The notes under the pieces are model-generated. The model worked only from the letters and a program-made list of their open reading frames with translations, made no database searches and was not told where the DNA came from. A DNA stretch of 64,000 nt from positions 124,001 to 188,000 of the forward strand of contig WTXD01000041.1 of NCBI GenBank assembly GCA_022496205.1, given 5' to 3'. The stretch is from Gloeopeniophorella convolvens (lineage: Eukaryota; Basidiomycota; Agaricomycetes; Russulales). Position 1 is the stretch's first letter. Every line of letters begins with the position of its first letter. Positions 21,523 to 32,709 of the stretch are shown piece after piece. The position numbers were made by a program, and so were the translations under genes.

Positions 21523-24500
21523 CGCCTCGCGGTGGCAGAAATGCCTAGGAAAGGGCCGAGGATTGCGCCATTCAGACCTAACGGATGTGTCATGGCATGA
21601 ATCCCGGGAACTTGTGACTCGAACCCGCGTGGACCAGTCCAGGCCCGGAGTAGAAGCCAGTAGGTGGGAAGCTCACTCTTCCGGTCGCGTCATGCGTTAG
21701 GTTTGAGTTTGCGTGAGGCGAGCTCCGACAGTGTACCAGATATACTGAGCCACCCGACATATGCGGATGAGAGCTGCTGCGCCGGGTATAATTCTCAATG
21801 GTTGGAAGCCAAGTACACGCTAAACGGTGGAGGAGCAAGATATTGAGGGGGAGTGGACGTCGCAAGTCCTGGGTCGTAGAAGCTTCTTATGCCGGACGAG
21901 GGTTCAATAGCAGCCAGGAGCCCGATGCTGTTGAACCGAACACCGCCCAATATAATGAACTCCCGTCCCGGCGGGCGCACCAGTGTGCATTCCACAGAGA
22001 CAAGGGAGCATCTTGATCCTAGTTGGTTCATCCAGATCACCGATTGGTATTGTAAATCCTATCAGCAGATGGGGGCGCCAGGTGGATGGAGACGATCGTC
22101 GGGGAACGGAGCCAAGTTGAGTTTGGTTCCTTGGACACGAGGCAAGGGCTCCTTGTGGTCACAGTTCTGGCGGCTGTCGGCATCGAATGGCATATCAGGC
22201 GCGTGACGTCGGCACCAGAGCCAAGTGCAACAAAGAGTCCAAGGACGCTTTCGCGCGGAGGCACGAGAGACTGCGCTGCAGTGGCCACGGACAGCTTTTC
22301 AAACGGCGACGGACAGCATTTTGAACGGCGACTGACCGCGGAAATTAATGGCGATGATGATGATTCGCCGGGGACGGTGCTCAAGGAGCGGTATTTGGGG
22401 GCGCGACAAAGCCGAACCCGACGAGGACCCGGCTCACAGCTTTTTCATCTCCGTAAGCTAGAGGGGATCTCTGTCAAAGCGACCTTCTGGCGCCGTTATC
22501 GCGAAATGTACCTGTAGGCGGATGAACGAAATATAGTGACGGCGAGCGGAGAAGTACACAAGGACCCATACAAAATATCCCACGCAGAGGCAACGAGGTC
22601 CACACGACCCGTGAGCCAGAGCCAGGATGGTGGCGCTCCATTCTTGGGGCATTTCGAATTTCCGGTGAACCCTTCCACACAAGAAATTCGGACAGGGCAG
22701 TTATTGGGGCGAGAAGGCCCTAAGAGCAGTGATGCTGCACAGGCGGCGAAGCATCGGTTGTGAAATCAGTTGACAGCCACGATGAGCTTGTGCGTAAGCT
22801 GGGAAAGGGGAAGAAATTCTGTTAGATTCGGGCGTCAAGGTAAACGAGGGAGCTAAAGACCTAGGGAGGCAAGCGAAGTCAAGCGACACAGGAACCGGAT
22901 GGAACGTGAGGCGCCGGGATGTCTAGATTCACTTCGTCGAGATGCAACGCGAATCGTCAACGAACGACAGTCACTAACGTAAAAGAGCGAAACAATTATG
23001 GCGCGAGATGGTACGAGTGCGGGAATGAGGACCGACGAGGGCGGAATTGATAATCGATGTCGTCCCCAACTCAGACCTACGTTCGAGTCGCCAGGGACAG
23101 CCAGAGAACACTTGCAAGCTTGATGGGTTCTTGGATATGCTACCTGCAGTTCAGCTGAGTTAGCATGATGCTTCCAAATTAGGGAGAAAGGGACATAGAT
23201 GGGCGTGTCGTAGTGGGGAATGGAAGGAAGAGACAGCCCTCGAAGCCACAAGAAGCGCCACGATATTCAAACATCATCTTGCGCTGTCAAGGAGTCTGGG
23301 AATAGATTTATTCGGTCCGGATTCCTGGTAGACTCCGCGTCATCGGCCCATCCAACGATCACATTCCCGCAGGTATCGACGAAGAGCTGAGGTCCTTGTG
23401 AAGAGAAACCACGCTGTTGGAGGGGCCACAGGACTGAGTTTCGAAAGCAACAGGTCTCCTCAGGATGGTAGAGGTATCGATCGACCGTGATGCTGATGGG
23501 AGTGGCTGAGAAGTGGCGATAGGCAGGGGGGTCGGTCGGATACGATCAAAGTGATGGACAAAGGGAAGCCATCACCCACGGCCACTTTCGTGAGCGAGTG
23601 GAATCCGCAGAACTGCCCCTGTAGTGAGACAGCTCCCGGTCACGCAGCATGGCACAGAGTGCATTCAAAGTGATGCATTCGTGAGGGAGTTCCGATTCTG
23701 AAATATTGGCGCCAGTCCTGGTGAAACGATGAAAGCTGAGTGCCGAACCCGCACATACTCAGGCCATTCCTCTAGCCCATAAACGCGCCCATGAACGGAC
23801 CCGGGACTGTCTCCTGAAATGGGATATGCGCGCATAACGAATTTGTCGGATCGACGCATCCGTAGCTCCGTCTGGGTAGGGCCAGGGAATGGCGTACTCA
23901 CGTAAAGTCCACATATTCTTCTGAGAGGAGCGCTCAGAAGCACTGTCTCGAGGAGCTGAATCCAGAAAGCGGCGTGTGACCCACCTGGCACCTGGTGGCC
24001 CGTAACGAGGGTCCCAACGAAACGTCTCCCATTAACACCCCAACAATGCTACCTTCGGAAGCCGTTCTGGAACGTTCAGAAAGGATAGATGATGGGAGGA
24101 ACTAGCAGCAGGAATAGCGAATGGTCTTCCCTGGCGCTTGCATAGACAAAGCATGGATCTTGATGCGGCGTTCGGCAAGCGAGGCGAGCCTGCTTTGTGT
24201 TCAATTCGGCCACCCAGTGCTTGCCAAACGCCGTATGATTTTCGGGTGGGAATGCGTCTGCATACAGTCCAAGCCTGGGGAGCGTCTCCCTCGTGCGGGT
24301 TGCTGTGGCTTGGCTGTGGCGCCGCAGCGCTTGATCCACAACGATCGGGCGCGCAGAGTGTGTTTCCTAGAGTAAGTCCTTCCTTCGTGATGTGCACGTT
24401 TGAGCCCGTTGAGACAGTTGGGGCGATATGATGGCGTCGATCCGGACACAGGAAATGACTGAACCATCGAGTCGTAACCAATAAAACCGGGTCGGTCAGA

Positions 24501-25301
24501 GTCAGTTGCCACTGTGATCGGGCCGGAGCGATGTGCTTCCTGAAGGCAGGCCCGCGCCTGGCCGTCGGTTCCACTGACTTGGTTGGAACTCGGCCCTGGG
24601 AAGAAGTTCATTTACTTCAGGCGCAGTGTTGAACGAAACCTACGAAACGTTCGTGGCAACCCGCTCCCCACGGCGTGTGTATCGCCCAAATGATACAGGA
24701 AAACCGTGTTTTCCGTGTTCTGGGGCCCGTTCTCTTCTGTGGCACCCAGTCGCCGCGCGCCGCACAATAGGGTGCATGATCCTTCCGCAGAACCCCTTCG
24801 CGAAGGTTCGGGTGGCTCGCCGTTACCTGCCTCTCCGACTTATGGCGGGGAGGTATATCGGGCGACGGTGGCATCTTTGTTGCGTCATATCAGGCGCGGC
24901 GTCACTCTTAGCCATCGTACTTGTTTTCTGGGTGGGCAGCACAGCGCATGATTCTACTGAGGCTTCTACTAGCGCTACAAAACAATTCAGACAGAAAGCA
25001 AAACAACTTTGGGGTAGTCAGGACGTATGAGCAGGGGGTCCCGGGGCCGCAGGCTGGGGTTTTTAAAGGGGAGAAGTCTGTACGAGCAGAGTGATCATTA
25101 CGTAGCCGATGGAGGGGTATTCTAGAAACGAGGACACGGAGACACCGCGGTCCGTGATAGAGTATCGATCTGGCCGCCATTGGAGTTACCTAACGAGGGC
25201 ACACAGGCGTCTAAGTTTTTTATGAACAGCAGGTTCGCAGGGCATGCACTTGTGAGAACCAGCATGCGACAGCGCTGCATACTGGCTCCCCGAGGTCCCA
25301 C
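21523..25301. other. Gene-poor interval between the two related genes
   Basis: About 3.8 kb without a supportable gene. Several frames of 90-180 codons occur (22086-22517 plus; 22853-23251, 23665-23991 and 24032-24574 minus; 24626-25030 plus), none with known motifs or clean splice joins. On the minus strand at about 23918 a GTGAGT donor follows an open stretch, and a similar arrangement occurs near 26660, hinting at decayed or unrecognised exons. I saw no third full copy of the A/B gene family. Confidence 0.4.
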
Positions 25302-26319
25302 TCACAGCGCGCGGAACTCAATGAGGATGTCGACTGCCTTGTGCACGGTCTCGAGGAAGCGTACCGCGACCTCTACCGCCGCGGCCACCTCGGGAGGAGC
25401 GTTGGGAGCGCCAGGGAGCGACACGACTGAATCCGGCGCGCGCGGCGGTGGGGCGTGGTGTTGTCTGGCAGGCGCTGGCCCCCTCGCGGGCCCCTCGCGG
25501 GCCGCGGGCGGGGGCATCGGTTGCGGGCGGTGCGGCGGCGGCGGTGCGCGCGCATGGCCCGGGTAGCCAGGCTGTGCGTGGGCTGGCGGCGCAGCAGGCC
25601 ACTCGTGGTGCACAGGTACGGCGCCGTTTTGGGGGATGTATGACTGCGGTGCAGGATAGTCAGCACGCGTGGACCACCTGCGCACAGCCGACGATACCCA
25701 CGGTAGATGAATGCGACCAGCTCTCGTGGTGCACGTTTGAGCTCATGGATGCAGAGGAGGAAGGGCGGAGCTGAGCAGCCGGGCCTGAGGCCGGTGCGCC
25801 CCCCGGGGCGGTGTTGTTGGAAGCTGTGTGCGGTGCGGTGCGGACAAGGCGGTAGTCGGGGGACAGCGACGGAAAGAGTATAAAGGGCGAGGAGGGCTGC
25901 CCTTGAGCGCGCCGCCAAGCGGCCGCCCAGATGCGCCTGCTGATGTGGGCGAAACCTGAAGTTGCATGAGATCAACCTCCATCCTCGAGAAGGAGCGCGT
26001 AGAGGGAATGCTTACCTTCGCGCAAGGTGGCAAGGACCGACTCATTCCGCCATATCTCCCACTGTTCTTCAACCTCCCGCACGAGGAAGTGCAGCGCACA
26101 GGTGATCTCCACGAGAATGTCATTAACGCGCGCAAGGCGCTGCGGATCTATGCGCTGTTGGAACGAGTACAACAGATCAACAAGATTTTCCCCGAGCGTT
26201 CGCAGTACATGGACATCGACGCATTCGTCGGGCATCCTGGAAGGGATGACGCCAACGATGAGGGGAGAGCAACAGCGTTGGAGGAAAACATACAACTCGG
26301 CAAGTCGAGAAAGAGACAT
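25302..26319 (-). CDS. Uncharacterised protein B, relative of gene A (structure partly unresolved)
   Basis: Exon 1 is 26319-26294, exon 2 is 26236-26016, exon 3 starts at 25955, and the last exon ends at 25302. Introns 1 and 2 have perfect signals (GTATGT..CCAG and GTAAGC..TCAG) and the same phases, 2 then 1, as gene A. Conserved points with A are VDVHVLRTLGENL, WEIWRNESVLATLREG, AAAWRRAQGQP and the C-terminal VAVRFLETVHKAVDILIE. The middle is Pro/Ala-rich. I could not join exon 3 to the last exon (open from about 25740) with a canonical splice pair in the right phase, so there may be an unusual intron or a frameshift. A TATA box lies 46 nt upstream. Function unknown. Confidence 0.55.
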
Positions 26320-26364
26320 TGCGATGCTCCCGGGTCGAAAAAGGAGAAAGTCGGTAGGGACTGG

Positions 26365-26371
26365 CTTTATA
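26365..26371 (-). promoter_or_regulatory. TATA box of uncharacterised gene B
   Basis: TATAAAG on the minus strand lies 46 nt before the ATG at 26319, matching the arrangement at gene A. Confidence 0.55.
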
Positions 26372-27712
26372 GGAGGGTAGCGCCTACGGGAGAAGAAGAT
26401 GACCAAAGGGAGAAGCCAATCCCAGGGGCGGCGAGGATGCCAATTGGGCGCTCGTCCGTCCTTCTTATGTGAATATCAGCAAAGCTCCGATTCAATCACC
26501 ATGCAGCTCATGATCCACGCGCTCGGAGTGGCTACGGTGTGAGGGATCTCAACACGGAGGAGGCCTGCAGACGCACCAAACCACAGGCCTTCGGTAGTTG
26601 TATCAGGGTTTTCAGACGCGGGACACCACAGCCTCGGGAACGGTGCGCTTACGTGCGCGTAAGCGACTTCTCGCGTCATGGGTCACAAGACGGAAGTAAG
26701 GTTGATGCTGGTGAAGACCTCGAATCCCGATTCTCCTAGATCCGCAGCAGAAGGGTAGCCCAAAAGACGTCAAAGGATACCCGGTCCCGTGATGGCAAGA
26801 CGATGACAGGATGCCGAGACAGACGTCCCGAGATACGCAGCGCGCCAGAAGGTGGCCCTGACAGGTTGACGAAACATTTACTGATGTAGGGGAGCCTAAG
26901 CGAGATGACGACAGCGACAAGGAAAGCTTGATTGTATGCAAAAGCAGTGTCAGCCGGTAGATCTCAAGGTCAGCCCACTGGGAAGGCTGAGGCGGAGTGA
27001 TGAGCTGTAAACATGCTGGAAGCACATGTCATCATGGCACTGCAGAGCCACCAAGTCTGCCTTGGCCGGCGCCTGGGTCTCTTTGTGTTCTTAGACGTCT
27101 CGACCATGGCGCGCCCGCCCCGGAGATGTATCCGCAAGGATAATTCGACGGTGGGATCACTAGCGTTGTGACAAGCGAGCTTCTGGTCAAACCCATATCA
27201 GGACAAAGCAGTACCAGAAGAGGTAGCGGAACATACAGTAGATAAAATTCTTCCGCCTCACGTGAGTTATGGAAACCTTGCGCGGTTTTGATGGGGACGA
27301 AAGGGCGTTCATAGGAACACCCGGTTGCGCATGTTATCGGTATAGCAATGAGGCAAGAAACGCGGCTAGCTCGCATCGACAGGTGCGGCATGGCACTGTT
27401 GTAGTGAGAATCCGGAGAGAGAAACAGTGGCACCAACGGCATGCGAGAAGCGCGCGCCGGAGGGCGTTTTCCGAGCATAGATGCTTCAACCAGTGATCCC
27501 TTCTTCGCGCGAAACCGCCGTCGCGGATGTGATTTGGCCATTTGATTGCAGGGTCCAGACGTCACCACGCCGCCGGACACGATAGAAACCCTTCGAGAGC
27601 CGGAACATCCATACTTCAGGCATTGCTTTGTAAGGCAGGTGGATTCAATTGACAGACGTATTTGTACATATGGTGAGTGAACGGGCTGAACGAGGTGGAC
27701 AGAACCCCGGCG
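26372..27712. other. Interval without a supported gene
   Basis: Minus-strand frames at 26476-26679, 26612-27025 and 27032-27580 are open but show no domain, and I could not splice them into a sensible protein. A good GTAAGC donor at about 26661 suggests possible exon remnants. Confidence 0.4.
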
Positions 27713-28632
27713 CTAAGCGCCGACGGCGGTGATTGCTGCGACGGAAACATCCTGCGCTAATGGTTCTGCTGGCACCGCTGGAGCAACAGGTACAGAAGGT
27801 TCCTGGGCTGGCGCCTTCAACTCTGTGGATCCGGAGCCCGAAGGGCTCGTGCCGGTCTTTGCCTTCTTGCGCTTCTTGAGCAAACCTGGAACGGAAGCCG
27901 CGTCAGGCATCATTCCCACCAGAACGCAAAGATAAGGGAAACGGACTTACCGGCAGCCACCGCGCTTTTCACGTTGTCGACAAGTTCCCTGCTTTGCTCG
28001 AGATACTCTGTGTCGTCAAACCTATGCTTCTTCCCTGCGACTTGGGCGGGCTCTCCGTTAGAGCTGGGACCAGCGTCCTTGTCAATCCCGAGCTTGCGCT
28101 CGAGGGCCTCGAGTTTCGCACGCTGTGCCTCCGCTGCCGCCTTTTTGCGCGCGGGTTCCTGCTCCAGATACTCGGCCAACCTAGAGCACGGATATCATGG
28201 GTAAGACGGACATTCGTATCTGACAGCACGGCGCGGAAGGGCGCACCTCTTAGCTTCTTTGATGGTGCTGAGGCGCCGACCGCTGAGATCGCGGCACGAG
28301 TCGTTGTTACTCGTCTTCTGGCTGCTCATGCGGCCGCCAGCCGCGCGGAGCTGTGAACCGAAACCGCCCTTTCCGCCGCGCATGCGCGGGACCAGCCGAA
28401 GAGACAGGAGCGACTGATCCGCATCGTGTAATCCCAGGATGGAGACGAGGGTAGCGGTCTCTTCAGGGACAGCCCCCGAAACGGGAGAAAGGCGGAGGTC
28501 GGCGGTCAGCGGGAGGAAAGGGTAGCGCGTCAGCAGGACATCGTGAAGGTCCTCTAACGTTGTGTCGCTCGGAGCTGCGAGAGCGAGAGTGGGGAAAGGC
28601 GGGAAGGTGGAGACGAGGACAGTGGTCGACAT
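27713..28632 (-). CDS. SDE2: Sde2, ubiquitin-fold splicing / genome-maintenance factor (262 aa)
   Basis: Exons: 28632-28247, 28180-27951 and 27885-27713, phases 2 and 1. The first 83 or so residues form the Sde2 ubiquitin-like domain, ending in the processing site [17 protein letters not shown]. In fission yeast a deubiquitinase cuts after the GG, and the C-terminal part, starting with Lys, enters the spliceosome to aid excision of particular introns. After the site come the family motifs [24 protein letters not shown] (split here for length: CRDLSGRR, then TIKEAKRLAEYL), a Lys/Glu-rich helix and a disordered Ala/Pro tail. The gene is divergent from SEC61B, 287 nt between the ATGs, probably sharing a promoter. 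Confidence 0.92.
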
Positions 28633-28919
28633 TGTTGGAAACAGGAGCAACGGCGAACGAGGCTGTGTGGAGAACAGCGGACGACGAGTCCTAAGCTGTG
28701 CCCTCGTGCCTCCCCCTGTTCCCACGGTCAGAGGTGCGCGGTGCACGGTGTCCTACTACGTAAAGACACTCGAAACGTAAACGTGGCGAGGGCTGTATCC
28801 GGGGTCTCTATGCGTGCGTGGCAACGTGACGCTTCTCGCCAGCACTTTCGCCACCTCGCCCACTCACAACTCATGGTAAGCGCCTCTTTCTCTCCTTCTC
28901 CTCCTCCCCGCCTCAGACC

Positions 28920-29362
28920 ATGTCCGCCTCCCAGTCCGACTCAGACACGCCCTCCCGCTCTGCCCCCATACGCGGCCCCTCCACTGGCATCGCCAAGCCC
29001 CCTGGCGCAGCAATTCGGTGCGTGTGCCAGCGACCCCGCCCCCGCTTTGCCCGTGCACGCGCTGACACGTCAGTCCCAGCCGGCGCGCTGGTACCCCGCA
29101 GGTCGCAAAGCCCAACTCGTCGCGCGCGGCGGGTGCGGGAGGGTCGTCCAACACTATGCTCAAGCTCTACACCGACGACTCGCCCGGCCTCCGAGTGTAT
29201 GTGCTCTCCGTCCTCCGTTCGTCTGCACCGTCACACTCACAACCGCATTTTTTTTTACTGCACAGTGACCCCTTCATCGTCCTCGTACTCTCCCTTTCGT
29301 TCATTGCCTCGATCTTTTTCCTCCACATCTCCGCCAAGGTCATCCGCGCTTTTACCAAGTAG
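28920..29362 (+). CDS. Sec61 beta subunit of the ER translocon (103 aa)
   Basis: Three exons: 28920-29017, 29080-29196 and 29266-29362. The cytosolic N-terminus is Ser/Pro-rich, followed by the typical RRRAGT and a Gly-rich stretch. Then come MLKLYTDDSPGLRVDP and a single C-terminal transmembrane helix (FIVLVLSLSFIASIFFLHIS) ending in a short basic tail, a tail-anchored topology. It is a small non-essential subunit of the Sec61 channel that aids co-translational insertion. The sequence upstream has a GTAAGC donor at about 28876 and a CCTCAG acceptor at 28916, so a leader intron ending just before the ATG is likely; an ATG overlaps that donor. Confidence 0.93.
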
Positions 29363-29704
29363 CGAGCGCACAGGCGGACTACCCCTCGCGGGGGCGCGAG
29401 ATTTGCTCCGACCGATTAGGACCAGTGTCATACGTTCGAGATTCGCAAAAGGAACTGCTGTTGTTCCGTCTACATGTACAGCTGCGCATCGACACCCCTT
29501 TCTCTAATACTATTATTCTACGGAGCTGCTCGCGCAATCTTTTCGTCACCACTAGAGCGCGACCGACTGTCCCTGTCCTGGTAAGCATTCCAGGAACAAC
29601 GACGGCATAGTAACGTGCCCGGCATGGCGGGCATCGACGAATAGCATTACGACCGCCGAGTAGACGAGCTGCACGCGGAGCGGCGTACGCACGGGGTCTT
29701 ACAC
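29363..29704. other. Convergent 3' interval, SEC61B / biotin gene
   Basis: 342 nt between two stops. It should hold both 3' UTRs; nothing else is seen. Confidence 0.6.
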
Positions 29705-32367
29705 CTAGCCGCGAGACTGGTGCAACACCGCCCAGATCCTATCTTCGACCCCCCGGATGGTAGCGGCGGGCGTGTTGAGACTCGTCATGAAATACGCCAC
29801 ATCGCCCAAGGTGCGGAAATGAACACTGAACGGCGCACCGCCCGGGGCGCTCGTCACAGCACCCCCATCGGTCCCCGTCGCGTCGCCGAGCGCCTTGAGC
29901 AGCGCCTGCGCAGAGTGAGACTGATAGCCTGTGTGACAGCGGCACCTGTCAGCGAGACGCGGAAGGGAAGCAGGAGCAAGGGAGGCCGCACCGGCGTTGG
30001 GGTCCCGGACCTTGAACGCGAGCACGGTGCCGAGCGCCATCGCCTCCTCGACAACGTCGAGCCTCGAGAGCACATCGACGAACCGCGGCGACCAGAAGCT
30101 CCATATCGCGCGCTCCGCATCCACGGCCTTGCCTTCTTCCTGGCCCTCCGTGGCCCCGTGCGCCTGCCACGCTGCGCGCGCGGCGCCCCACGCCTCCCCG
30201 CCCGCAAGCCGCTCCAGCTGATCTAGCGTCTCGTTCGCGACCTCGCAGCCGACCGCGTACGCCGTGTAGCTGTGCCCATGTAGCAGCGCGTCCGTCTTGT
30301 TCCCGCTCTCGAACGCGCGGAACACCGCGTCGCTCGCGAGCGTCACCGCGAGCGGGACGAGCCCGCCCGTGAGCACCTTGGCGTGTACGCTGATGTCGGG
30401 GGGCGCGCCGAGCAGCGGCGCGGCGCTGCGCAGCCCGAGGCGCCAGAGCCCCGCGAAGACCTCGTCGAAGACGACGGGCAGGCTGCGCGCGCGCGCGGCG
30501 TCGACGAGCACGCGCTGGAAGAGCGGGTCGACGAAGACCATGCCGCCCGCGCCGAGCACGAGCGGCTCGAGCACGAGCGCGCCGAGCGGGGGCGCGCCCG
30601 CCGCCGCGAGGCGCGCCAGCGCACCGTCAACGTGCGCGCGGTACGCGGCCGCAAGCGGCGTGCCGAGGCGCGCGGGAACGTCGTAGATCCGCGACAGCTG
30701 CACGCCGTCGACGTTCTCGTGTGCGACGGCCGGGGGCACGGTGATGCGCGCGCGGCCGTCGCGGATGCCGACGGACGGCGGCTCGAACCAGAAGCCCTTG
30801 GCCGCGTGCCACTCGCACGTGTATACGCCCTCCTCGCACGCGTCCATCGCGCCGATCGTGTCGCCGTGGTAGCTGCCCTTGAGCCCGAGCACGCCCAGCT
30901 GCTTCTGCGCGGCCGCAGGGAGCCCGAGGCGCCGGCTGGAGACGCGCAGCGCCATCTTGAGCGCAATCTCCATGCCCGTCGATCCGTTGTCCGAGATGAA
31001 CGCGCGGGACGCCCAGCCCTTGCCCGGGCCCTCGCGCACAAGGCGCTCCGCGAGGCGCAGCGCGGGCGCGTGCGCCGCTTGGGGGTACATGACGTGCCCG
31101 TAGCGGCCCGCGGCGCGCGCTGCCGCGAGCGCCAGTGCGGGGTGCGCGTGCCCGAGGGTTTGCGTCCACCAGGACGCGGAGCTGTCGAACTGCGGCTCCA
31201 GCAGGGAGGCGGATTGCGCCGCGGAGGGCGCGGACGGAGATGGAGCCTTGTGTCCGTTGAAGACGGTGAAGTGGTCGCCCCACGCGCTGTCGATCACGTT
31301 CACATCTGCCTCGTTCTTCACGAGCCCGTGCTGGACGAAGGGCCACCAGACGGTATCGAGGGCACGGCGCGGCATGCTCTCGAGCTCCTTGATGCGCGCC
31401 TCGTGTCGCTCGTCCAAGTGCTCGACGACACCGAAGAGCCCACCACCCTCTCCTTCAGGCACAATCCTGCGATAGTACTCCTCAGTAAGCGTGAAGTTCC
31501 GATGCACATCCGCTTCTCGAGGTGGGGGCGGATCGATTGCGGACACCTTGACGCCGTGCTCTGCGAAATAGGATTCGAGGTACTCCCAGTTGCGGTAGTA
31601 CTCGTCCTTGAAGAGGAGGATCGAGTCGACGATATAGCCTCGGAGTAGCAGCGATTCGTACGAAGAGATGGTGGATGATATGCCGCCAAGTCTTGAGTCG
31701 CCGACAAGGATGGTGGGGAGGAACAGTGGTCTGTAGCTGTCCAGCTGCGTCGTCCCGGACAATGTCGGACTGTGGACACCTAGATGCGCGGTTAGACGCA
31801 GGCGAGAGAGGCAACGACATGTCAAGGCTACCGCATATACCCACGAGAGACTTCAAGTCTCACCTCCAGCAGTCTCGACATACATATGTGCCCTCTCCGC
31901 ACGACGCGATGCGCACTCGCGGATGTAACTCGCGACGGAGGTCACGAATGTGTCATCCGTGGGCACAACGACATTCTAAAGGTCCCTGTCAGTGCTATGA
32001 CGCAGATCAGCGCAAGGACTCACCTCTGCACCCTTCTGCTCGGCCGCCATGCTGGCGGCGAGATGCGGACTTACGGGCTCGTCGAACCGGTAGAGACAGT
32101 GTGTATTCACCAACGCCTTATACGAGCCCGCATATCTCTCCACATGTCTGCGACGCAGTCAATCAGAATGCCAGTTATCTCAGGCCAGGGCACTCACTCG
32201 TCGTCGGCATCCTGCATCGGTCCCGTGCTGACGGGCTTGAGGTAGAACACCTGGTTCTTTTTGGCGGCGGAGGCGCGGACAAGGCCCGAGGTGAGGACGG
32301 TCTTGCCGACATCGGTGTTGGCACCAAAGACCTGATGCACGCGGAGGTTCTTGAATAGCAGCGACAT
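29705..32367 (-). CDS. Bifunctional dethiobiotin synthetase / DAPA aminotransferase (805 aa)
   Basis: Exons: 32367-32198, 32147-32024, 31975-31864, 31779-29992 and 29928-29705. The N-terminal BioD-like domain has the P-loop GANTDVGKT (near residue 15), LKPVSTG, HMYVETAGGVHSP and LVGDSRLGGIS. The C-terminal BioA-like PLP-dependent aminotransferase has WWPFVQHG, SDNGSTGMEIALKMALR, GSYHGDTIGAMD, FDEVFAGLWRLG and the PLP-lysine motif KVLTGGLVPL. The two domains catalyse consecutive steps in biotin synthesis, KAPA to DAPA to dethiobiotin. A fused enzyme is usual in filamentous fungi and plants and acts in mitochondria. The last intron (29929-29991, 63 nt) is a multiple of three with no stop. Confidence 0.94.
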
Positions 32368-32709
32368 CTATCTCATGAAAACGGGCAGCAAATCAAAACA
32401 GGCGGTGTTTGTCGAGGTCGAGACCAACGAGCGCGTCTCCCAACCCCAAAGCCTGAGCGCGGCTCCGGTCCGACGCGTCTCGCTTCCTCCACGGTTACAT
32501 AACCCCAGAGTTACCGGATCTACGAATCTCAGAACCTCTCAGAATCCGCACTCGCTTCCATCTATCGTCGATACAAACCGTTGTACGCGGAATTATCAAT
32601 ATAGGCAGTAACGACAGTCACAGGGGCGAGGGAATCCGATGTCACCGGCTACTGAACTATCTATGGTGTCTAAATGGCTCCAACGAGTGGTCCACAGCAA
32701 CGCACACGA

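Noticed and set aside
21597..21630. Second tRNA-like GGTTCGAGTC on the minus strand
   Set aside because: Flanking bases cannot form a T-arm or acceptor stem.
24032..24574. 180-codon minus-strand frame
   Set aside because: No codon bias, domains or splice partners; within the range expected by chance in this GC content.
20000..27700. Idea that the A/B region is a defence or biosynthetic cluster
   Set aside because: No NLR, nuclease, synthase, transporter or regulator gene is visible; only the A/B pair is supported.
30383..31648. Plus-strand 421-codon frame opposite the biotin gene
   Set aside because: Antisense shadow of a conserved aminotransferase; composition is typical of reversed GC-rich codons.
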